The position numbers and the translations under genes were made by a program. The notes under the pieces are model-generated. The model ran no database searches. It saw only the letters and a program-made list of their open reading frames with translations, and was not told the DNA's origin. A stretch of 64,000 nucleotides of DNA. Source: Thermaurantimonas sp046295455. GTDB lineage: Bacteria; Bacteroidota; Bacteroidia; Flavobacteriales; Schleiferiaceae. How positions within the stretch are numbered: position 1 is the first letter of the stretch; each line of letters begins with the position of its first letter. The stretch lies in NCBI GenBank assembly GCA_046295455.1, contig JBKBNI010000004.1, positions 1 to 64,000 of the forward strand. The letters run 5' to 3'. This document shows, in pieces, positions 53,864 to 62,277 of this stretch.

Positions 53864-55042
53864 CTATTTAAATGACGGTATGCCAGTGATATCAGCTCCT
53901 GTAATGAGCAGATGGATGTCATGGGTGCCTTCGTAGGTGATGACTGATTCTAGGTTCATCATATGGCGCATGATGGGGTAGTCGCCGGTTATTCCCATAC
54001 CGCCAAGTATCTGGCGGGCTTCGCGGGCGATCTTGAGAGCTATCTCCACATTATTGCGTTTAGCCATTGAAATTTGAGCCGTTGTGGCCCGGTCTTCATT
54101 ACGAAGCACTCCGAGGCGCCATGTCAGCAGTTGAGCCTTGGTGATTTCTGTAATCATTTCGGCAAGTTTTTTCTGCTGGAGCTGGAAGGAAGCAATTGGC
54201 TTGTCGAATTGAATGCGCTGTTTTGCATAACGTAATGCCGTATCATAGCAATCCATAGCTACACCTATAGCGCCCCATGCGATGCCATACCGAGCACTGT
54301 CCAGGCATGACAGGGGAGCACCCAATCCAGAACGGCCGGGCAGCAGATTTTCTTTGGGTACGCGCACATTGTCAAACACCAATTCGCCTGTAGCACTGGC
54401 CCGAAGGCTCCATTTGTTTTTAGTCTCAGGCGTGGTAAATCCCTCCATTCCACGTTCGACGATCAATCCGTGTATTCTGCCGGTCTCATCCTTAGCCCAC
54501 ACTACAGCTATGTCACATATGGGAGCATTGCTGATCCACATTTTGCTACCGTTGAGCACATAATGGTCGCCCATATCTCGGAAGTTGGTGATCATTCCTC
54601 CGGGATTAGAGCCATAGTTGGGTTCTGTAAGTCCAAACGCACCTAGTAATTCGCCGGATGCAAGCTTGGGCAGGTATTTGCGTTTTTGCTGTTCCGAACC
54701 ATATTTATATATCGGAAACATCACTAGTGAAGACTGTACTGAGCAGGTCGAGCGTACTCCGCTGTCACCCCGTTCTATTTCTTGCATCATTAATCCGTAC
54801 GAAATATAGTCAAGGCCGGCTCCGCCGTACTCTTGTGGTATAAACGGCCCAAAAGCTCCTATTTCAGCTAATCCCTTTCTGAGTTGAGAAGGAAATTCTG
54901 CCTTTTGGGCATATTCTTCAATGATTGGTGTTACTTCCCGTTTTACCCAATCACGGGTGGTATTGCGCACCAGTTTGTGTTCAACGCTGAGCAGCTCATC
55001 TACAAGATAGTAGTCAGGTGCCTGAAATAAATCATTACTCAT
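53864..55042 (-). CDS. Glutaryl-CoA dehydrogenase-like acyl-CoA dehydrogenase
   Basis: A 392-residue FAD acyl-CoA dehydrogenase. FGLTEPNYGSNPG, MWISNAPICD and RYGIAWGAIGVAMDCYDTA are family motifs. The catalytic Glu is in MMNLESVITYEGTHDIH, and the ending ITGADITGI matches glutaryl-CoA dehydrogenases, which oxidise and decarboxylate glutaryl-CoA from lysine or tryptophan breakdown. The gene is isolated. A 1.2-kb stretch lies upstream of its start, holding a recombinase remnant. Confidence 0.93.
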   Translation of the reverse strand: MSNDLFQAPDYYLVDELLSVEHKLVRNTTRDWVKREVTPIIEEYAQKAEFPSQLRKGLAEIGAFGPFIPQEYGGAGLDYISYGLMMQEIERGDSGVRSTCSVQSSLVMFPIYKYGSEQQKRKYLPKLASGELLGAFGLTEPNYGSNPGGMITNFRDMGDHYVLNGSKMWISNAPICDIAVVWAKDETGRIHGLIVERGMEGFTTPETKNKWSLRASATGELVFDNVRVPKENLLPGRSGLGAPLSCLDSARYGIAWGAIGVAMDCYDTALRYAKQRIQFDKPIASFQLQQKKLAEMITEITKAQLLTWRLGVLRNEDRATTAQISMAKRNNVEIALKIAREARQILGGMGITGDYPIMRHMMNLESVITYEGTHDIHLLITGADITGIPSFK

Positions 55043-55446
55043 ATTGTATACGTTGACTTCATTTAGATTTTGGCAAATGTACGGGGATTACACTTTTTCA
55101 GACCCGTGATTTTCAATCCCCCACCCATTTAACCTCTGTTTGTCCAAAAGGGTTTCTTGAGTACAAACCGGTGCTGCCCGCTAATTAAAGTTCTGATTGT
55201 ATTTTCAAAGAAAATAATTCTGTTTTTTTGAACGTCAGGCTTTGGAGAAATTGGCTTTTCTTTCAGAATGAACATTCAATTTATTTCACGCCGGCTTTTG
55301 GCAATGCTATTGAAGCAGCCAACTCCCGGGCCTACAAAGCCATTCAATAAATTTTTTATCTAAAAGCCTAAACAGGAAAATAATTGTTTTTAATCACTTA
55401 AAATATCTCTACTATAGGCTTCGAAGTCAGAAGGTGGTTTGCCTGA
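55043..55446. other. Non-coding flank of the recombinase remnant
   Basis: No intact gene. A short frame near 55260-55350 ends in-phase with residues such as SIYFTPAFGNAIEAANSRAY, which I cannot place in a family; it may be a gene fragment. The glutaryl-CoA dehydrogenase promoter must lie at the left end. Confidence 0.5.
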
Positions 55447-55860
55447 AAACTTGCCCCAGTTAGGACAGAATCACCTAATGTATCAGGCGAGGAGGACATA
55501 AACGCTATACTTTATGTGACAATTTATACCAGGCACAATGCTATGGTAAGTTCATTGTACGACTGTGGCTTTAGAAGTAGTGAATTTTTGAATTTAAAGA
55601 TATCAGATTTGAATAGTAAAAGACATTGAAAGATTTTTTCAAGGATTGCTGTGCAGAAATACCCGGTCGTAGCATTGCAGAGAAGTTGTAAATCAAGTGA
55701 TTAGACGCATTTGCAGAAAAACGAATCTTCAGGCACCATTGTGTCCAAATTGATCTGGACGCAGCACGTTAGGTGTAGTCCCTTATGCCCTTACATGGAA
55801 TGAAATATTTCTCTATACAATCGATATTCGTCTTTGATTAAAATTTTATTCTCTACTCGT
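55447..55860 (+). pseudogene. Decayed tyrosine recombinase (phage/transposon integrase)
   Basis: One frame (55447-55626) reads PNVSGEEDINAILYVT, then HNAMVSSLYDCGFRSSEFLN and LKISDLNSKRH. This matches the YxxGLRxSExLnLKxxDIDskR core of XerC/integrase-type recombinases, including the catalytic Arg (here in CGFR). After frameshifts and stops, a later segment (near 55760-55834) keeps an H-x-R-like stretch and an IDIRL string typical of the TDIRxIQxLLGH region. The C-terminal catalytic Tyr region is missing or unrecognisable. It is clearly non-functional. Confidence 0.7.
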
Positions 55861-56076
55861 GTGGTGCCTGATACAACAGGTGCAGTGTTTTGCCCTATGG
55901 TGACTGACGCGATTCATTAAGCATTTTGTCTGGCACCAGCTTTTGTAGCGTATTATCAAAAAACCACCAAGCACGCTGTGGTCTGAGAATGTTTAATTAC
56001 TTTGATTAATCAAAGGCGCAAGCAACATAGCCCATTTTCTATAAAGATGTAATCTCTTCGTCATCTTATGATAATG

Positions 56077-56093
56077 CGACCTCGAAAAGGTCG
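56077..56093. repeat. Short hairpin, candidate dispersed repeat
   Basis: CGACCT-CGAAA-AGGTCG forms a 6-bp stem about 220 bases after the recombinase remnant. It may be the end of a mobile element or a transcribed hairpin. Confidence 0.4.
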
Positions 56094-56255
56094 AATCTTT
56101 GTAGACTCCGACAGCCTTTCACCAACATCTGCTTTTGAATTCTTCATGCAGGACACCATCTGAACTTGTGTGCCTTAGAGCCTCCTGCACACCTCCTGAA
56201 ACCCGGCGATGTATCCGGCTGCAAATTTTTGTCCGCTGAAAACAGGGCGGGGGTT

Positions 56256-56263
56256 TACTTTTG
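56256..56263 (+). promoter_or_regulatory. -7 element of dapD
   Basis: TACTTTTG fits TAnnTTTG and lies 17 bases before the chosen dapD ATG at 56280, which it supports over the upstream ATG at 56166. Confidence 0.6.
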
Positions 56264-56279
56264 TCTTTTCGACGTCAAG

Positions 56280-57095
56280 ATGAAGGATATTCAGCACATC
56301 ATTGAATCCGCATGGGAAGATCGTTCTCTTCTGAACACCGGTGAGACGGTTGCGGCCATTGAACGGGTCATTGAGGACCTGGACAAGGGACGTTTGCGCG
56401 TAGCAGAGCCACAAGGCGACCGCTGGATTGTACATGAATGGGTAAAAAAAGCCGTTATCCTATACTTTCCGACCCGCAATATGGAAACCATAGAAGCTGG
56501 CCCGCTCGAATTTCACGACAAAATTCCTTTGAAGCGCAACTATAAAGACCTTGGGGTGCGGGTTGTGCCGCACGCTGTCGCCAGATATGGCGCCTTCATC
56601 GCTCCCGGGGTGATTATGATGCCTTCATATGTCAACATTGGCGCCTATGTCGATCGTGGTACCATGGTCGACACCTGGGCTACGGTGGGATCCTGTGCTC
56701 AAATTGGAAAGAATGTTCATCTCTCAGGTGGGGTGGGTGTAGGAGGTGTGCTCGAGCCGGTGCAAGCCAGCCCTGTGATTATTGAGGATAATTGCTTTAT
56801 CGGCTCAAGATGCATTGTGGTAGAAGGAGTACGTGTGGGATATGAAGCTGTATTGGGTGCCAATGTGGTGTTGACGGCAAGCACGCGCATCATAGATGTC
56901 ACAGGCTCATCGCCGGTGGAGTACAAAGGGTATGTGCCTCCGAGGTCTGTAGTCATTCCCGGAAGTTTGGCCAAGGAATTTCCCGCAGGTAGCTATCAAG
57001 TGCCTTGTGCACTGATCATTGGTCAGCGTAAGCCAAGCACGGATCTAAAAACATCGCTCAACGAAGCTTTGAGGGAATACAATGTGGCTGTCTAA
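56280..57095 (+). CDS. dapD: Tetrahydrodipicolinate N-succinyltransferase
   Basis: Catalyses the succinylation step of the lysine/diaminopimelate pathway using succinyl-CoA. The 271-residue length is normal. An N-terminal helical part (IIESAWEDRSLLNTGETVAAIE) is followed by a left-handed beta-helix with AFIAPGVIMMPSYVNIGAYV, MVDTWATVGSCAQIGKNVHL and IIEDNCFIGSRCIVVEG. I start at ATG 56280 (MKDIQHIIE), supported by the promoter element; 38 further upstream codons have no family match. dapD is 50 bases upstream of HMG-CoA reductase on the same strand. Confidence 0.96.
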   Translation: MKDIQHIIESAWEDRSLLNTGETVAAIERVIEDLDKGRLRVAEPQGDRWIVHEWVKKAVILYFPTRNMETIEAGPLEFHDKIPLKRNYKDLGVRVVPHAVARYGAFIAPGVIMMPSYVNIGAYVDRGTMVDTWATVGSCAQIGKNVHLSGGVGVGGVLEPVQASPVIIEDNCFIGSRCIVVEGVRVGYEAVLGANVVLTASTRIIDVTGSSPVEYKGYVPPRSVVIPGSLAKEFPAGSYQVPCALIIGQRKPSTDLKTSLNEALREYNVAV

Positions 57096-57145
57096 AACAA
57101 TACAAGTTGAAAATCGTTTCAAAGTAATCTTTTAATCCTCAGACA

Positions 57146-58504
57146 ATGATCAAAGGAACCTCGATAAAGGGATTTTCCAAACTCAGCAAAGAGGCGAAAA
57201 TTCAGTGGCTTGTAAATGAATATCTCAACGGAGACGAATCGCATATAGATTTTTTAAGCAGTTATCTGCACCCGGATGCAAAAGTGCAGAAACTCCATGA
57301 TGAATTTATAGAAAATACTATAACCAACTACTATTTACCTCTTGGTGTGGCCCCGAATTTTCTGATCAATGGCCGGATTTATGCCCTCCCGATGGCTATC
57401 GAAGAGAGCTCGGTAGTAGCTGCAGCCGCCAAGTCGGCTAATTTTTGGCTGGAAAGGGGAGGCTTTAACTACACGGTGCTGTCCACGGTCAAAATCGGTC
57501 ATGTTCATTTCATGTATTTCGGCGACGGAATCAAGCTGCACTCCTTCATAGAACGCAATAAGCAAAAGTTTTATGAAGACACAAATCACATCACCTCCAA
57601 TATGCAGTCGCGCGGTGGCGGGATATTGGATATTCGCCTGATAGATAAGACAGAACAGCTCACCGGCTACTATCAGCTGGAGGCTCGCTTTGAAACGTGT
57701 GACTCAATGGGGGCGAATTTTATCAATTCGTGTCTCGAACAAATGGCCAAGACACTTACTATCCTTCTGGCGGAGTCTGACGAATTTACTGACGAAGAGA
57801 AGCAAATACAGGTTGTAATGCGGATTTTGTCAAATTACACACCGGAGTGTGTTGTGCGATCAGAGGTATCTTGCCCAATCGACCAATTAAATGCTGACGA
57901 TGAAATCAGCCCAAAAGAATTTGCCGAAAAATTTTATCGCGCTGTACGCATTGCTGAAATAGAACCATATCGTGCCACTACACACAATAAAGGCATTTTC
58001 AATGGTATAGACGCCGTGGTCATAGCCACCGGAAACGATTTCAGGGCAGTGGAGGCTGCAGGACACACTTATGCTTCCCGCAGCGGGCAATACAGATCGC
58101 TTACTCATTGTGATATTTCTGACGGAGTGTTTCGGTTTTGGATAGAAATACCTCTGGCACTTGGAGTCGTAGGTGGCCTTACTTCTCTACATCCCATGGT
58201 GAAATTTTCGCTTGCACTGCTCGGAAAACCTTCAGCTTCGGAACTCATGGGCATTGTGGCTTCATCGGGACTTGCACAAAATTTTGCGGCCTTACGTGCC
58301 CTCGTGACTTCAGGTATTCAGAAAGGTCATATGAAAATGCATTTGTTAAACATTCTCAACCAATTGGAGGCCACAGAAGAAGAGAAAAACTTTTTTGTAA
58401 ACTACTACAGAGATAAAGTGGTCACATACTCGGAAACGGTTCGCAAATTTTGTGAACTCAGAGGCATACCTGTGGATACATTTGTTCATATCCTCAAAAA
58501 ATAG
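57146..58504 (+). CDS. Hydroxymethylglutaryl-CoA reductase, class II (degradative type)
   Basis: A 452-residue class II HMG-CoA reductase. ENTITNYYLPLGVAPNFLING is the substrate-binding N-terminal motif, and MAIEESSVVAAAAKSANFW holds the conserved Glu and substrate-binding segments. LEQMAKTLTIL follows, then EPYRATTHNKGIFNG. Class II enzymes occur in bacteria with mevalonate metabolism, where the direction can be biosynthetic or degradative. No other mevalonate gene is in the window. Confidence 0.92.
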   Translation: MIKGTSIKGFSKLSKEAKIQWLVNEYLNGDESHIDFLSSYLHPDAKVQKLHDEFIENTITNYYLPLGVAPNFLINGRIYALPMAIEESSVVAAAAKSANFWLERGGFNYTVLSTVKIGHVHFMYFGDGIKLHSFIERNKQKFYEDTNHITSNMQSRGGGILDIRLIDKTEQLTGYYQLEARFETCDSMGANFINSCLEQMAKTLTILLAESDEFTDEEKQIQVVMRILSNYTPECVVRSEVSCPIDQLNADDEISPKEFAEKFYRAVRIAEIEPYRATTHNKGIFNGIDAVVIATGNDFRAVEAAGHTYASRSGQYRSLTHCDISDGVFRFWIEIPLALGVVGGLTSLHPMVKFSLALLGKPSASELMGIVASSGLAQNFAALRALVTSGIQKGHMKMHLLNILNQLEATEEEKNFFVNYYRDKVVTYSETVRKFCELRGIPVDTFVHILKK

Positions 58505-58568
58505 CAATCCCTTATGCCTGGTGCCTATGTTCATATTTGTCAGATTAGGTTCTAAATTTTTTAACACC

Positions 58569-59222
58569 TCAGAGCTCTACCCTGAAGGCCCTGTTGCCTA
58601 AAAGGATCACGTCGCCGTTTTTTAATGTGACAGGATGATCCACACGTACGTAAGTCGTATGAAGTTCGCTGCGGTCTGATAGTTTCCACTCCCCATCAAT
58701 ATGTTCTAATAATGCCTGCTCTCGTGACGTAATTGTCATGTTTCCTGGATCTGTGTTACTGCGGTTCAGAATTACTGACTCTCCTTCAAACTCGAGAGTA
58801 ACCTCCTTTTCCCCGTCTTTTGGCAGTCTTACGAGTTTAAGGGAATGCGTTTCAAATAATGAAATCCGTGTCGGGTCAATGGTTTTATTTACTTCGAGTT
58901 TCTTAGGTGAATGGACGGGCGCATGTTCCCTTTTTCCGGATGGAGATCTGTCTTGGAAATTTGACTGGACAGGTTCGGATTTTGATTGAACCGGCTGATT
59001 TAATGGTATCTGCTGACTAACAGGTTTACTGTTGTCCATATCCCAGGGGTCTATTTGAGCTGCCAAGCCTACTATTGTAGCATTTACAGGTGCAGACTTT
59101 AGTGACTCTTCGGTACCTATGGCATCTTCTTCTCGCAAGGGGTAGTTACAGCGTTTACAGCGATGGTTTTTAGGTTCGTTGGCATAGCCGCAATTTGGGC
59201 AGCGTATAGGTTTGTCTGTCAT
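58569..59222 (-). CDS. Zinc-ribbon protein with FHA-like C-terminal domain
   Basis: A 217-residue protein. The N-terminal zinc ribbon is CPNC...CKRC (Cys8, 11, 22, 25), followed by a disordered Ser/Pro-rich linker (about 60 residues). A C-terminal FHA-like domain covers about residues 130-217: VILNRSNTDPGNMTITSREQ and TLKNGDVILLGNRAFRV. The second His of the canonical SRxH is not kept, so phosphothreonine binding is uncertain. It is the last gene of the minus-strand vWA-motor-FHA-PP2C cluster. The zinc ribbon is nearly identical to that of the 47-residue protein next to it. Confidence 0.75.
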   Translation of the reverse strand: MTDKPIRCPNCGYANEPKNHRCKRCNYPLREEDAIGTEESLKSAPVNATIVGLAAQIDPWDMDNSKPVSQQIPLNQPVQSKSEPVQSNFQDRSPSGKREHAPVHSPKKLEVNKTIDPTRISLFETHSLKLVRLPKDGEKEVTLEFEGESVILNRSNTDPGNMTITSREQALLEHIDGEWKLSDRSELHTTYVRVDHPVTLKNGDVILLGNRAFRVEL

Positions 59223-59243
59223 GGGATTTTATTTAATAATGTA

Positions 59244-59387
59244 TTATTCTGTTGGAGCAGGTGGAGGAGTGGTATCATCCTCAAAAGGGTAGTTGCATCG
59301 CTTACATCGTTTTGCTTTCAGGTCATTGGCGTAACCGCAGTTAGGGCATCTCTTGACCTTTTTGTCAGGTGCTTGCTCAGTTGTCAT
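59244..59387 (-). CDS. 47-residue zinc-ribbon microprotein
   Basis: A 47-residue protein, ATG at 59387 to TAA at 59244, with one zinc ribbon CPNCGYANDLKAKRCKRCNY (Cys14, 17, 28, 31) and a short acidic, proline-rich tail. The start codon overlaps the PP2C stop by ATGA, which indicates translational coupling. The zinc ribbon is almost the same as the N-terminus of the protein at 58569 (CPNCGYANEPKNHRCKRCNY), so the two arose by duplication. Its small size makes it easy to miss. Function unknown; it is probably an adaptor. Confidence 0.85.
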   Translation of the reverse strand: MTTEQAPDKKVKRCPNCGYANDLKAKRCKRCNYPFEDDTTPPPAPTE

Positions 59388-60739
59388 ATTTTTAAAGACT
59401 TTTTATTTGATTCAAAAATATTGGAACTATCCTGATCTTCAGGTTTTTTTTGTATAGGTATTGGTTTATTATTTGAGGTATCTCTTTCTCCTGTGATCGG
59501 GTTAGGGTTTGAAACAACTGTGTCTTTTACCAAATTGGAATCTGATGGAAGAGGTTGTGGCAGTGGAGTAGGCTTGGATGTTGATTCTGTTTTCGACGGC
59601 TCTCTTAGTAAATCAGGTTCTGAGGATTTTTGAGGATTTATCGTAATTGGTTTTTCAGACGGGGGGGTTGAACCTGTTGTATTATCGGTTGAATCGACTA
59701 CCAGAGCTGTCTTTGTGGTATCCACTACGGTGGAGTCCGAATTTCTATCACCGTTATAGATTAATTTTCTCCAGGGCACTAATATGCCAATTGCGAAAAG
59801 TATCACCAATGTACTGAAAAGCACGAGCAACGGCAGCATTTTTTTTTCTGTTTTATTTTGTTGTGTTTTCGATTGATATGTCTGCTTGTCTTTTACCGTT
59901 TGATGAGGAGCGCTCAGTGTTTCTGACGGCTGATCAGTTGAACTGTCTTCCTGCACCTGAACAATTTCTGCAAGGATGAGGGTTACATTGTCATGAGCAC
60001 CTTCATTTAGCGTAGCATCAATGAGGTAGTGTGCTGCATCTTCAAATCCTGAATATTGTGTAAGAATATCTTGAATCACATGATCTTGCAGCATACCGTG
60101 AAGTCCATCGGTACACAGCAGAACGCGATCACCAGCACATAGCTGAATAGTTGTGGAATCAGGTTTTACCTTGGTTGGTTCGCCGCCTAATGACTGAAGG
60201 ATGATGTTTCCCTGGGGATGGTAGAAGGCTTCTTCAGGGGAGATTTTGCCGGCATCCACCAATTGCTGTACGAAGGAGTGATCTTTTGTAATGGGTTGTA
60301 GTTTTCCATTGCGATACAGATAGGCTCTGCTGTCGCCTACCCAAACTACAGTGAGCATCCTTCCCACGGCAAGGGCAGCCACAACGGTAGTGCCCATACC
60401 GCTTTTGGTATTATCTATATTTGAAGCCTCATATATTTTTCTGTTGGCTTCAACTACAGCATTTTGAAGAAATTCTTTTGCGTCAGTGCGTTTAGGGTCG
60501 AAGGAGGTAAAGGCTTCTTTCAGATGCATCACGGCCATTTCTGATGCTACTTCACCTGCATTGGCACCCCCCATTCCATCGGCCACGACCCACAAGGCTG
60601 CGCTCTCCGAAATGTCATACAGGCGATTGGCATCGAAATACCAGTTTTGGTATCGCTGGTCGGGATTCAAAATGAAATTGTCTTCATTATGATCCCTCAC
60701 AAGTCCCTGATGTGTACGTGCCGTGATGCGGTATTTCAT
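59384..60739 (-). CDS. PP2C-type Ser/Thr phosphatase with TM helix and periplasmic tail
   Basis: A 451-residue protein. Residues 1-260 form a PP2C (PPM) phosphatase: RDHNEDN (15-21), VADGMGGANAGEVAS with Asp54, VGDSRAY, CTDGLHG (Asp211) and GAHDN (Asp250), all metal-coordinating. A linker of about 40 residues precedes a TM helix (LPLLVLFSTLVILFAIGILV, near 302-322). A long Pro/Ser/Thr-rich tail of about 120 residues is probably periplasmic. It presumably removes phosphate marks set by a Ser/Thr kinase that lies outside the window. Start at MKYRITARTH. Confidence 0.93.
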   Translation of the reverse strand: MKYRITARTHQGLVRDHNEDNFILNPDQRYQNWYFDANRLYDISESAALWVVADGMGGANAGEVASEMAVMHLKEAFTSFDPKRTDAKEFLQNAVVEANRKIYEASNIDNTKSGMGTTVVAALAVGRMLTVVWVGDSRAYLYRNGKLQPITKDHSFVQQLVDAGKISPEEAFYHPQGNIILQSLGGEPTKVKPDSTTIQLCAGDRVLLCTDGLHGMLQDHVIQDILTQYSGFEDAAHYLIDATLNEGAHDNVTLILAEIVQVQEDSSTDQPSETLSAPHQTVKDKQTYQSKTQQNKTEKKMLPLLVLFSTLVILFAIGILVPWRKLIYNGDRNSDSTVVDTTKTALVVDSTDNTTGSTPPSEKPITINPQKSSEPDLLREPSKTESTSKPTPLPQPLPSDSNLVKDTVVSNPNPITGERDTSNNKPIPIQKKPEDQDSSNIFESNKKSLKI

Positions 60740-60751
60740 GATTTGAATAAT

Positions 60752-62272
60752 TTAGTTTGGAATCTTTGAGACAGGTACATACGTTTCAAGATCGGAATAA
60801 TTTCCTGACAAAATGCCAACTGCGACTAAGCGACCATCTTTCACAGCAAAGACGGGTCCTCCTGAATTGCCGGGACTTGTGCCGGTGGTAGTAGCCAGGA
60901 TGGTTCCTATTTTGGAATCAAGTCCGTCCTGGGCGACTACAGACATGCTGAATAGAGGGTTAATTTTTCCTTTTCTCAAATCTGCTCCAAATCCTCTAGG
61001 ATACCCTAAAACAATAAGCTCTGTCCCTATCTCAAGATTTTGAGCTAAAGATCGATCTATTTGAATAGACCCTTTTTCAGAAGTTTGAATAAATGCCCAG
61101 TCATCGTCGTCGAGGTCACAATCTTTTACTTCTATGATTAGTGGATTTTGATCATCTCCAACGTTTATTTTTTTAATTGTTTCTTTCTCTCTTCCTGTTG
61201 AAAACATTAAACCGTCAAAGTTCATCTTTCGTCCGTCGGGTGAAAAGATATCGATATTGATTTTTATGTCACCATCTCTGAAAGCATAGCCTCTGTTTAA
61301 TAAAACATCTTCTATATTTCTAATACGAAATAAGAAACCTGCAATGCAATGCTTAGCAGTAATCAGCTTGCCTTCATCAGTGAGGTAACAGGTGCAAGAT
61401 CCTCCGCTTTCTATTTTCTTTCCATCAGGAAGAGTTAAGATATATTCCATTATCATGTAAAAAACATCGTTTTTTATCTGTTCAACAAGAGTTTTGATGC
61501 GCTTCGAATCAAATGCAGGTGTCGGAGGTAATTGAACCGGTGGTGCAGGTAACGGATTTTTAGGTATGTTGCGGATTTGCCTTTGAAGGTTTTCGATCTG
61601 GGATTGCGAGTATCCCAATGCTGCCAGTAAAGAGTCGCTTTGGGCTTTGCTTTTTTGTTCGAGTTCTTTTGCCCGTTCTACTGCGTTGACGAGTTCGTTT
61701 TGAAAAGTTTTATCCTTCAAATGGTCCTGGTAGATATAAAAGCCCCCTCCACCAAGAGAAATAAGGAGTAAAATCGACAATACTGTGAGTGCAGTTTTGT
61801 ACGGCCGGAGTGCTTGCTTGCCAAAGAGAGATAATCGTCGGGTGAGACTTATGGAATTTGCTTTATTGTTTTTAGGGAGCAAAAAGTTGATTTTTGGTCC
61901 TTCCAGGCTGAGCTGGATGGTATCACCATTCTGCAGATGCCATCGGTTTTGTACGGGGCGGCCGTTGAGTAGTGTGGGATTGCTTTTTGATAGGTTTATT
62001 AACACATAGTGTGATCCTTCTTTTTGAATGGCTGCATGTTTTCGGCTGACCGTAAGGTGTTTATCACTAATACGTATCCCACAGGACGGGTCTCTGCCTA
62101 TCTCTATATAGTTGACAATTACGTCTTCTCGGCTTCCTGCCTTGTGAAAGTTGTCTGATGTCAGAAATTCAAGAGTGTAATAGTTGGCACTACCTCCAAG
62201 AGCGTTTAAGCCGGCCCCTATGGATTGTCTGAATTTTGATGCTCCGGAGATGTTTTGTGTTTCGCGGTTCAT
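60752..62272 (-). CDS. FHA domain - TM - trypsin-like serine protease fusion
   Basis: A 506-residue fusion. Residues 50-135 are an FHA domain (EIGRDPSCGIRISD, VSRKHAAI, NPTLLNGR, LQNGDTIQL) predicted to be cytoplasmic and to read phosphothreonine. A TM helix lies near 159-181 (TALTVLSILLLISLGGGGF). A coiled coil (190-235) and a proline linker follow. From about 265 to the end is a trypsin-like domain with LITAKHCIAG (His308), DDDWAFIQ (Asp391) and SPGNSGGP (Ser470), a full catalytic triad of HtrA/chymotrypsin type. This could carry a cytoplasmic signal to a periplasmic protease. Confidence 0.92.
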   Translation of the reverse strand: MNRETQNISGASKFRQSIGAGLNALGGSANYYTLEFLTSDNFHKAGSREDVIVNYIEIGRDPSCGIRISDKHLTVSRKHAAIQKEGSHYVLINLSKSNPTLLNGRPVQNRWHLQNGDTIQLSLEGPKINFLLPKNNKANSISLTRRLSLFGKQALRPYKTALTVLSILLLISLGGGGFYIYQDHLKDKTFQNELVNAVERAKELEQKSKAQSDSLLAALGYSQSQIENLQRQIRNIPKNPLPAPPVQLPPTPAFDSKRIKTLVEQIKNDVFYMIMEYILTLPDGKKIESGGSCTCYLTDEGKLITAKHCIAGFLFRIRNIEDVLLNRGYAFRDGDIKINIDIFSPDGRKMNFDGLMFSTGREKETIKKINVGDDQNPLIIEVKDCDLDDDDWAFIQTSEKGSIQIDRSLAQNLEIGTELIVLGYPRGFGADLRKGKINPLFSMSVVAQDGLDSKIGTILATTTGTSPGNSGGPVFAVKDGRLVAVGILSGNYSDLETYVPVSKIPN

Positions 62273-62277
62273 ACTTT

